DNA from: REEB95 sp050729555
GTDB lineage: Bacteria > Pseudomonadota > Alphaproteobacteria > ATCC43930 > CGMCC-115725
Reading direction: 5' to 3'
Length of the DNA: 6,914 nt
Assembly: GCA_050729555.1 (NCBI GenBank)
Contig: JBOHLR010000122.1
Coordinates: 1-6,914, forward strand
Both the position numbers and the translations under genes were made by a program. The notes below the pieces were generated by a model. It saw only the letters and a program-made list of their open reading frames with translations. It did not search any database and was not told where the DNA came from. This document shows, one piece after another, positions 1 to 4,580 of this stretch. Positions within the stretch are counted from its first letter, which is position 1, and each line of letters opens with the position of its first letter.

Positions 1-105
1 AAAACGCTGGGTGCGACCATTGCTCGCGAGGTGGATGCCGCTTGACGGTCGTCCCGTGCCGGTCCGCGTCGTGTAATCGGTTTGCAGGAATTGGCCGACG
101 GTCAT
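1..105 (-). CDS. Unrecognised tail-module gene, N-terminal 35 codons only
   Basis: An open frame starts with ATG at 105 and runs off the left edge after 35 codons without a stop. Its start is well supported: AAAGGA lies 7 nt upstream, and the gene follows the tip gene on the same strand. The peptide starts MTVGQFLQTDYTTRTGTG and is rich in Thr, Gly and Ser, with no motif I can assign. Genes directly after the tip gene in such prophages often encode fibres, other tail appendages or lysis functions, but the sequence shown does not decide among these. It is separated from the tip stop codon by a palindromic repeat, so any cotranscription would pass through that hairpin. Confidence 0.6.
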   Translation of the reverse strand, partial: MTVGQFLQTDYTTRTGTGRPSSGIHLASNGRTQRF

Positions 106-112
106 CGGTTGG

Positions 113-118
113 TCCTTT
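113..118 (-). promoter_or_regulatory. Ribosome binding site of the left-edge gene
   Basis: AAAGGA on the minus strand is followed by a 7-nt spacer and ATG at 105. It is one of the best Shine-Dalgarno matches among the minus-strand genes here, and it is the main reason for calling the short partial frame at the window edge a real gene. Confidence 0.6.
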
Positions 119-149
119 CGAATTTACTGGGGAGGCGTGGAGCCCGCGT

Positions 150-240
150 CGTCGTCGCGAGGACCGCGCGCGACGAAGCGATCCAGAGTCGTTCTCGGAC
201 CCTGGATTGCTTCGCGCCTCGCCAGGCGCTCGCAATGACG
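150..240 (+). repeat. GTCATTGCGAG-type palindromic element, copy 1 (91 bp)
   Basis: The ends read CGTCGTCGCGAG and CTCGCAATGACG, and the inner arms read AAGCGATCCAG and CTGGATTGCTT. Together they make an imperfect stem of nested arms with a longer central loop than in the other two copies (near 3224 and 3542). It lies 6 bp beyond the tip gene stop codon (249-247) and upstream of the next gene. It is in the same orientation as the other copies, judged from the shared arm asymmetry (GCGATCC on the left, GGATTGC on the right). Elements with this core are familiar as dispersed intergenic palindromes in alphaproteobacteria. In RNA it would form a hairpin that could stabilise mRNA ends or weakly terminate transcription. 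Confidence 0.85.
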
Positions 241-246
241 TTTTTG

Positions 247-1413
247 CTATTCGCCGGTTGCGACCCAACTCACGCTGCCGCCGACGTCGGTGCCAGTGCG
301 GTCGAAGACATGAATCGTGCAGCCCGTGGTGGTGACCGACGCGGCGGTGGCGGCGAGCGCGCTCGATCCGAGCGGCGTCACCCGCACATTGGGCGGCAGG
401 TGATAGGGCGACGGAAAGACGATGCCGGTGCCGCCGGCGGAGATCGTCACGCTGGTGGCGGAGTTTTCGATCTTGGGCGCGCGGTCGGCGACCAGATCGA
501 AACCCGTGAGGCACGCGACCGAACCGGCGACGTTGGTCAACACCGCCTCGCCGCGCAGATAGCGCATGTCGACCGTGCCGATCGTCCACGCGGTGAAAAC
601 GCCAGAATCCGACGCGCCGGTGAGCCAGGTGTCGATGGCGAGACTGGCTTCGGACGTACCGCTTTGGCCGCGGCCGAGCGAAGTCGCGATATTCGCCCAG
701 ACGCGCAGCGTATCGTCGAAGCCGGTGTCGGCCGCGGCGGTGGCGAAGCTCGAAATCGGCACCGGATAGGGAACAAATCGCTCGAATAAATCGGCGTTGG
801 TGTGCGCGCTCGCGAGCTTGATCGAATCCGGGACCAGCACGCCGGTCCAATGCGGCACGAAGCCCGCAAGCGTGCCGGACCAGAACGGCGCCGCCTGTTC
901 GTCCAAAATCACGGGATTGGGGTTCGTGACGATCAGGTCCACCGTCGCCGGCGCGGGCGAGAACTGATCGGCGACATCGCGGGCGCGGATCGTGAAGGTC
1001 CAGGTGCCGGGCGGCACGGCGGCATTGGTCATCTCGGTGCCGCGCGCGCTTTCGGTCAGGAACGTCGCCGACGCGATCGAGCCGCCTTGCGGACCGTAGA
1101 GGATGTCGTAGCCCTTGAGCGCAAAGTCGGCGACCTCATCCCACTTAAAAACCACGGCGCCGCCGGTCTGCTGCGCCGAGAAACCGGTGACGTTGGCGGG
1201 CGGCGGCGGGCCGGCGATGGTGTGGGTGTAATCGGTGACGGACGCGAGCGGCTGCAAGCCGCCGCCATAGAGATTGAACGACACCAGCTTGATGTGAATG
1301 GTCGCGCCGATCTGGCTTTTATCGTACGGGAGCGTAAATACCGCGTCGTCGAGACGCGCGAAGCCGGCGCCAGCCGCGTGCGCGGCGATGGCGGAGCCAT
1401 AGAGGCCACGCCT
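247..1413 (-). CDS. Tip protein, C-terminal fragment (388 codons, FN3-like and beta domains)
   Basis: This frame has no start codon near its beginning and reads on from the family motif RRGLYGSAI, so it is a gene remnant and not a separate gene. Residues about 72-162, after a proline run (AGPPPPANVTGF), look like a fibronectin type III domain: VVFKWDEV, then GYDILYG, then GTWTFTIRARD. Residues about 317-388 form a C-terminal beta domain ending CTIHVFDRTGTDVGGSVSWV, a common end in tail-tip proteins. The region between, 163-316, is beta-rich with no motif I can name. The stop is TAG at 249-247. Such FN3 and terminal beta domains are usually surface-exposed and may take part in receptor contact; the exact role is inferred. 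Confidence 0.75.
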   Translation of the reverse strand, partial: RRGLYGSAIAAHAAGAGFARLDDAVFTLPYDKSQIGATIHIKLVSFNLYGGGLQPLASVTDYTHTIAGPPPPANVTGFSAQQTGGAVVFKWDEVADFALKGYDILYGPQGGSIASATFLTESARGTEMTNAAVPPGTWTFTIRARDVADQFSPAPATVDLIVTNPNPVILDEQAAPFWSGTLAGFVPHWTGVLVPDSIKLASAHTNADLFERFVPYPVPISSFATAAADTGFDDTLRVWANIATSLGRGQSGTSEASLAIDTWLTGASDSGVFTAWTIGTVDMRYLRGEAVLTNVAGSVACLTGFDLVADRAPKIENSATSVTISAGGTGIVFPSPYHLPPNVRVTPLGSSALAATAASVTTTGCTIHVFDRTGTDVGGSVSWVATGE

Positions 1414-1417
1414 TATA

Positions 1418-2935
1418 CTAGGTGCCGAGGCTGTAGCGGTTCGGACCCGTGAGGGTCGCGGTTTCGTAACTGACGAACTCGCCTCCTGAGCCGCTGTCGA
1501 AGGAGACCCAACATAAAGTATGCGCCAAATCGGCGTCGGCTTGCGTGCCGGAGAGCAGCGCGCCCATCGAAGACGACAAGTCAACGGACAGCGTGTCGAC
1601 CGTGTCGGGATCGCCAGCCGCCGGAAACGAAGCGGCGAGGACGCCCATGCGCGACGGCCCGTTCTTGCGGCCGGCGAGCTTGTAGGTCGAGCCGTCGCTC
1701 GAGACATAGACGTCGCAGCCGCCCCAGTTCGGGCCGCCGGCGGTGGCGAGCCAGACTTCGAGGCCGGATTGCGCGATCTGCACCGGCGCCTCGAAGACGA
1801 TCGGCGCCACCGCATTGCCGGGATCGGCGTTGGTGTTGACGCTGTAGCCGGCGCCTTGCTGGAAGCCGTAGCGCGCGGCGGCGCCGGTGCCGGCGAGATA
1901 ATCCTCCGCGGCAACCAGCAACGTGCCGTCGTCGTTTTCGGTGATCTCGGCGATGCGCACCCACTGGCGCGACAGGCCCAGCCGCGCGTCCGTCAGCGTC
2001 ACAATGTCCATCGGATCGAGCAGGATGTACCGCTGATCGAGGGTGAACTGGTACGTGTTGCGGATCGCCTGGCGCTGGAGCAGGAGCTGTACCGACAGCC
2101 TGGCGGCATTCGCATCCGCAAATAAATGCGCCTGGCGCGTCTGGTCGAAGCGCAGGCCGTACGTGTCGATCATCGCCTGGTCGGACGCTTCGACGATGGC
2201 GGTGTTGTACTGGTTGGCGCGGTCGAGATATTCGACCTTGATGTCGTTGAGCGCGTCGGACGGCCGCTTACGCGTCACCAGCACCGGATCGTCGTTGAGC
2301 GACGCGGACGAACCGCTGGCGTTGCTATTGGACAGGAAATCGTCGTCGCCCAGGTCATAGAGCGGCGCGGAAGGCGGCGTGTAGCTTTTGCCGTTGCCGG
2401 AAATCGCGGCGTCGCCATAGGGCACCAGGATGAGCGTGCCGGAAGACCAAACGAACGCGCTGTTGGTGTAAGTGGCAATGTCGTCCAAGAGCGTCGACGC
2501 CGAAGCGGCTTCGGTATAGGCGGGCGAGATCAACAGGCCGGCCGACAGCGCGTAAGCCTGGTACGTCGAGAGATCGCCCAAGCGCGCCGCCGGAAAGCCG
2601 GCGCCGGTGCGCGGATTGGTCAAGAGATCGGCGACCACCAGCGACGGATCGGCGTCGGGCAGCGTGCCGACCGAATTCGCATAGAGACCGACGACTTCGA
2701 AATTGTTGTTCGGCAACTGGCCCTGGCCGTCGAGCGCGTAAGGCGCGGCCGCGGCATAAGCGGTGGCGCTGTAACCCAGCGCCTCAGTCGGATGATTGGT
2801 CGAGAGATAGCCCCAGGCCGCCTGGCCGAGCGCGCCGTCGAACACCGAGAGACCGAGCGCCGCCGGCGTCGTCACTTCTTTCGACGCCCAGGCCTGACCC
2901 AGACCCTGGATCGGGCCTTCGCACAGACCCAGCAT
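1418..2935 (-). CDS. Tip protein, central fragment (505 codons, phage tail domain)
   Basis: If translation restarts at the ATG overlapping the preceding TGA (TGATG), it gives a 505-residue product starting MLGLCEGPIQGLGQAW. LCEGPI-G-G is the conserved motif that follows the Gly-rich linker in this family. Residues about 190-350 (from PLYDLGDDDF through QWVRIAEITENDDGTLLVAA) resemble the Phage-tail_3 domain of J-like proteins; this is assigned by eye. Residues about 385-505 form a beta-rich domain ending TLTGPNRYSLGT at a TAG stop (1420-1418). The fragment has uninterrupted coding character with no further stops. The start codon has no separate Shine-Dalgarno sequence, so expression would need coupling to the first fragment or a corrected frame. 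Confidence 0.7.
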   Translation of the reverse strand: MLGLCEGPIQGLGQAWASKEVTTPAALGLSVFDGALGQAAWGYLSTNHPTEALGYSATAYAAAAPYALDGQGQLPNNNFEVVGLYANSVGTLPDADPSLVVADLLTNPRTGAGFPAARLGDLSTYQAYALSAGLLISPAYTEAASASTLLDDIATYTNSAFVWSSGTLILVPYGDAAISGNGKSYTPPSAPLYDLGDDDFLSNSNASGSSASLNDDPVLVTRKRPSDALNDIKVEYLDRANQYNTAIVEASDQAMIDTYGLRFDQTRQAHLFADANAARLSVQLLLQRQAIRNTYQFTLDQRYILLDPMDIVTLTDARLGLSRQWVRIAEITENDDGTLLVAAEDYLAGTGAAARYGFQQGAGYSVNTNADPGNAVAPIVFEAPVQIAQSGLEVWLATAGGPNWGGCDVYVSSDGSTYKLAGRKNGPSRMGVLAASFPAAGDPDTVDTLSVDLSSSMGALLSGTQADADLAHTLCWVSFDSGSGGEFVSYETATLTGPNRYSLGT

Positions 2936-3210
2936 CACCGCGCGGCGGTATAGGTGTAGGTCGTCGCGCCGCCGCCACCGCCCTTGCCGCCCGCGCCGCC
3001 GGCGACGCCGCCCTTGCCCGACGACGGCGGCGACGATTGATGCGCGATCGCCGCGAAATCGCCGTACCAGATCAGATTGGGCGCAAACCGCGTCGTGCCG
3101 TAGACGATCGGGATGACCTTGCCGTAGGCCGAGGTCTGGATCTGGAGGCCCGAGACGGCCGGATGCTGCTTCGCCTGCGTCTGCCTGGGCGAGGAAAAAA
3201 GTCCGGCCAT
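2935..3210 (-). CDS. Tip protein, N-terminal fragment (91 codons)
   Basis: This fragment carries the N-terminal region of the tip protein. Residues 27-52 (SAYGKVIPIVYGTTRFAPNL, then IWYGDF) match the start typical of alphaproteobacterial prophage tail proteins. Residues 65-81 form a Gly/Lys-rich flexible linker, followed by TTYTYTAA. The frame ends at TGA 2937-2935, just after the linker. The stop overlaps an ATG (TGATG), so reinitiation into the second fragment is possible. Start choice: ATG 3210 has GGAG 8 nt upstream and a one-base overlap with the peptidase stop codon. The fragment is too short to be a complete family member. Confidence 0.7.
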   Translation of the reverse strand: MAGLFSSPRQTQAKQHPAVSGLQIQTSAYGKVIPIVYGTTRFAPNLIWYGDFAAIAHQSSPPSSGKGGVAGGAGGKGGGGGATTYTYTAAR

Positions 3211-3863
3211 TAGAGTTGCTCCGCGTCATCGCGAGCGCAGCAAAGCGATCCAGCATCCTGGATTGCTTCGCTTCCTGCGGCGGCTCGCAATGACGAAACG
3301 GTCCAGCGTTTAAGCGTGAAGAACTTGACCGGCCGCGGCCGGGCTTGCGCGTCCCTGCCCTCGCCGATGCGCAACAGCCATTCGGCCTTGCCGGCATCCT
3401 CGAGCACGCAGCCGCGGCCGAGATAGGCGTGGATCACGACCGGCCAATCGACGACGATCGCGCCGTGCGAGAAGCAGCGGCCGAAACGCCACAGCGCGAT
3501 GTCGGCGGGAAGAATGGCGCGGTGCGGCACGACCACTTCACCGTCATCGCGAAGCGCATTGCGCCGAAGCGATCCAGGCTGGATTGCTTCGCCCGGCGGG
3601 CTCGCAATGACGGGCACGTATTCCACCGCGTGATCGAGCAGCACGCCGAGATAGCGCTCGGCATCGCGATGCAGGTGCCAATCGGGCGGATAATGCGGAA
3701 TGGCAAGAGGCGGCACGAGGCCGGCTTCGGCGTAGATTTCGGCCAAGAGCATCGCGCAATCGACGCCGGCGCCCTTAATGCGGCCCCCATGGTGATAAGG
3801 CGTCCGCAGCCACGCGCGCGCACAGCGGATGACATCCGCGCGTTCGGCGGCGTGGGCGGGCAT
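3210..3863 (-). CDS. Phage tail NlpC/P60 peptidase with two in-frame palindromic-repeat segments
   Basis: This is a cysteine peptidase of the tail tip, equivalent to orfg14 of gene transfer agents (TIGR02219-like), expected to cut peptidoglycan peptides during DNA entry. The N-terminal block RTPYHHGGRIKGAGVDC contains the catalytic Cys36. His133 in FSHGAIV and His145 in VIHAY complete the Cys-His-His triad. At 217 residues it is much longer than the usual 140-170. The excess comes mainly from residues 84-108, encoded by a palindromic element inserted between Cys36 and His133, and residues 190-214, from a second copy after the normal end near KFFTLKRW. Both are in frame, so the gene stays open. 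I chose ATG 3863; an in-frame TTG at 3872 would add three residues, and neither has a clear Shine-Dalgarno sequence. The stop TAA overlaps the tip gene ATG. Activity is uncertain because one insert lies in the catalytic domain, though probably in a loop. Confidence 0.88.
   Translation of the reverse strand: MPAHAAERADVIRCARAWLRTPYHHGGRIKGAGVDCAMLLAEIYAEAGLVPPLAIPHYPPDWHLHRDAERYLGVLLDHAVEYVPVIASPPGEAIQPGSLRRNALRDDGEVVVPHRAILPADIALWRFGRCFSHGAIVVDWPVVIHAYLGRGCVLEDAGKAEWLLRIGEGRDAQARPRPVKFFTLKRWTVSSLRAAAGSEAIQDAGSLCCARDDAEQL
3219..3222 (-). promoter_or_regulatory. Ribosome binding site of the tip gene
   Basis: GGAG on the minus strand lies 8 nt before ATG 3210. It falls inside the last codons of the peptidase gene, and the palindromic element at 3224-3295 begins one base upstream of it. 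The element may therefore form a hairpin directly next to this site and affect access of ribosomes to the tip start. Confidence 0.6.
3224..3295 (+). repeat. GTCATTGCGAG-type palindromic element, copy 2 (72 bp)
   Basis: The ends are CGTCATCGCGAG and CTCGCAATGACG, and the inner arms AAGCGATCCAG and CTGGATTGCTT enclose a very short loop, giving a long imperfect hairpin. It lies entirely inside the 3' end of the NlpC/P60 reading frame, encoding about residues 190-214, and stops one base before the tip gene's ribosome binding site. Orientation is as in copies 1 and 3. In the peptidase frame the core encodes EAIQ-DA-GSL and the end encodes RDD, matching the peptide from copy 3. Confidence 0.9.
3542..3612 (+). 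repeat. GTCATTGCGAG-type palindromic element, copy 3, inside a coding domain (71 bp)
   Basis: The ends are CGTCATCGCGAA and CTCGCAATGACG, and the inner arms AAGCGATCCAG and CTGGATTGCTT are separated by only a base or two. It is wholly inside the NlpC/P60 gene, between the codons for the catalytic Cys and His, and encodes about residues 84-108 without introducing a stop. The core is read in the same frame as copy 2, giving EAIQPGSL and a terminal RDD. This resembles the Rickettsia palindromic elements found inside protein genes, although the sequence family here is different. Confidence 0.9.
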
Positions 3864-4044
3864 GGAGGCCAAGCTTGCAATCCGGGCGTTAAGCGCCTAT
3901 TGGTGCGCAATCGACTCGTTGTGGGTCCTCGGCACGCCGCCTTCGCTCAGACGAGCGCCGGACCTGCTTCCCGAACCCCTCACGGTGTCCGATCCGCCGC
4001 GCGATTCCGCCCGGCGGCAACCACTTGCGACATGGAACGACACA

Positions 4045-4254
4045 ATGGCGATCGGCACAGTTAAATGGTTCAACGCCCAGAAGGGATTCGGCTTCATCCA
4101 GCCGGAAGACGGCTCGAAGGACGTGTTCGTGCACATCTCCGCCGTCGAGCGCTCGGGCATCGGCAATTTGCACGAAGGCCAGAAGGTCAGCTTCGACGTG
4201 GAGAACGACCCGCGCCGCGGCAAAAGCTCGGCAGCCAATCTGAAGGCGGTTTAA
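4045..4254 (+). CDS. cspA: Cold-shock protein, CspA family
   Basis: This is a 69-residue single-domain protein that binds single-stranded RNA or DNA and melts mRNA structure in the cytoplasm. The OB-fold cold-shock domain spans nearly the whole length: RNP1 as KWFNAQKGFGFI (residues 7-18), RNP2 as DVFVHISAV (26-34), and a typical end GKSSAANLKAV. The start ATG at 4045 gives the canonical MAIGTVKWF opening; a longer in-frame extension to 3829 has no family similarity and was dropped. GGAA about 7 nt upstream is a modest ribosome binding site. It runs opposite to the tail genes, with infA 50 bp downstream on the same strand. About 170 bp of noncoding sequence before it must hold its promoter and 5' leader, including a CCGCCG/CGGCGG inverted repeat at 3994-4017; I see no convincing promoter boxes. 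Whether it is a prophage-carried gene or a host gene is unclear. Confidence 0.95.
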   Translation: MAIGTVKWFNAQKGFGFIQPEDGSKDVFVHISAVERSGIGNLHEGQKVSFDVENDPRRGKSSAANLKAV

Positions 4255-4263
4255 CGACGGAAC

Positions 4264-4283
4264 GGGGCGGCTTCGGCCGCCCC
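4264..4283 (+). terminator. UUCG-loop hairpin between cspA and infA
   Basis: GGGGCGGC, loop TTCG, GCCGCCCC: a perfect 8-bp GC stem closed by the C(UUCG)G tetraloop, 9 nt after the cspA stop. It is followed by TTCTCGT instead of a run of T, so it is a weak intrinsic terminator at best. It may cut readthrough into infA or protect the 3' end of the cspA mRNA. The infA ribosome binding site begins 10 nt further on. Confidence 0.65.
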
Positions 4284-4292
4284 TTCTCGTCA

Positions 4293-4297
4293 GGGAG
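4293..4297 (+). promoter_or_regulatory. Ribosome binding site of infA
   Basis: GGGAG followed by a 7-nt spacer and GTG at 4305. This strong site decides the start, because no ATG occurs at the expected place and the IF-1 similarity begins right after the GTG. Confidence 0.65.
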
Positions 4298-4304
4298 CAG
4301 GCGC

Positions 4305-4577
4305 GTGACCAAGGAAGGCCTGATTGAATTCGACGGCGTCGTCACCGAGGTGCTGCCTGACGCGCGGTTTCGCGTGAAGCTCGACAACGACCACGAGACG
4401 CTTGCCTACACCGCCGGCCGCATGAAGAAGGCGCGCATCCGCGTCCTCGCCGGCGACCGCGTCACCATCGAGATGACGCCCTACGATCTCACCAAGGGCC
4501 GCATCGTCTTTCGCCACAAGGACGAGCGCGCCGCAGCGGCGGGCCCGAACGCCCGGCGGCAATTCCGCCGGCGTTAA
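4305..4577 (+). CDS. infA: Translation initiation factor IF-1 with basic C-terminal tail
   Basis: IF-1 binds the A site of the 30S subunit and assists IF-2 and IF-3 during initiation. The 90-residue product shows the S1/OB-fold core of IF-1: FDGVVTEVLPDARFRVKLDN (residues 9-28), then AYTAGRMKKARIRVLAGDRV and IEMTPYDLTKGRIVFRHKDE, close to the family consensus. The Escherichia coli protein is about 72 residues. The excess here is a tail rich in Ala, Gly and Arg, ending ARRQFRRR, as seen in alphaproteobacterial homologues. The GTG start is supported by GGGAG 7 nt upstream. It lies 50 bp after cspA and is probably partly cotranscribed through the UUCG hairpin. Its stop is 3 bp from the stop of the convergent hub gene. 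It may be a second infA copy in the genome, which the window cannot show. Confidence 0.93.
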   Translation: MTKEGLIEFDGVVTEVLPDARFRVKLDNDHETLAYTAGRMKKARIRVLAGDRVTIEMTPYDLTKGRIVFRHKDERAAAAGPNARRQFRRR

Positions 4578-4580
4578 TCC

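Larger units (their letters stand above)
247..3210 (-). pseudogene. Tail tip / host-specificity (J-like) protein gene, split into three frames
   Basis: This is the last recognised tail gene and would encode the protein at the distal end of the tail that contacts the host surface. Three successive minus-strand frames (3210-2935, 2935-1418, 1413-247) give one continuous family-like protein. Joint 1: frame one ends TYTYTAAR-stop and frame two continues VMLGLCEGP. Deleting one CG from GCGCGG gives TYTYTAAVMLGLCEGP. Joint 2: frame two ends YSLGT-stop and frame three continues RRGLYGS. Deleting AGTA (1419-1416) gives YSLGTLRRGLYGS, which fits the L-x-R-G-x-x-G pattern at this point in tip proteins. 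With both corrections the gene has 986 codons including the stop. It starts at ATG 3210, overlapping the peptidase stop codon (TAATG), with GGAG 8 nt upstream. It could be a decaying prophage gene, a sequencing or assembly error, or, at joint 1 only, a coupled two-gene arrangement. A programmed frameshift is unlikely, because no slippery heptamer is visible. Confidence 0.8.

Noticed and set aside
2933..2948. Programmed ribosomal frameshift in the tip gene
   Set aside because: The bases before the stop (ACCGCCGCGCGG) contain no X-XXY-YYZ slippery heptamer, and no family precedent for a shift at this point is known to me. An indel or reinitiation explains it more simply.
82..2953. Long plus-strand open frames at 82-789, 802-1452, 1520-2125 and 2126-2953
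   Set aside because: They are antisense to tail genes, are dominated by Arg, Gly and Ala as expected for GC-rich shadow frames, and show no family motif or ribosome binding site.
150..3612. CRISPR-like or tandem repeat array
   Set aside because: There are three palindromic copies with unequal lengths and spacing, two of them inside a coding gene, with no spacers and no cas genes. They are dispersed palindromic elements.
3875..3903. Promoter TTGCAA, 17 bp, TATTGG upstream of cspA
   Set aside because: Spacing is right, but only four and three bases match the sigma-70 consensus, and its -35 overlaps the peptidase start region. It is too weak to annotate.
3829..4044. N-terminal extension of cspA by 72 codons
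   Set aside because: The cold-shock domain starts exactly at ATG 4045 with the canonical opening. The upstream codons have no family similarity and overlap the start of the opposite-strand peptidase gene.
4255..4577. The 170-codon frame at 4065-4577 as a single protein
   Set aside because: Its first 80 codons are an out-of-frame reading of cspA and the hairpin. The IF-1 similarity and the ribosome binding site both place the start at GTG 4305.
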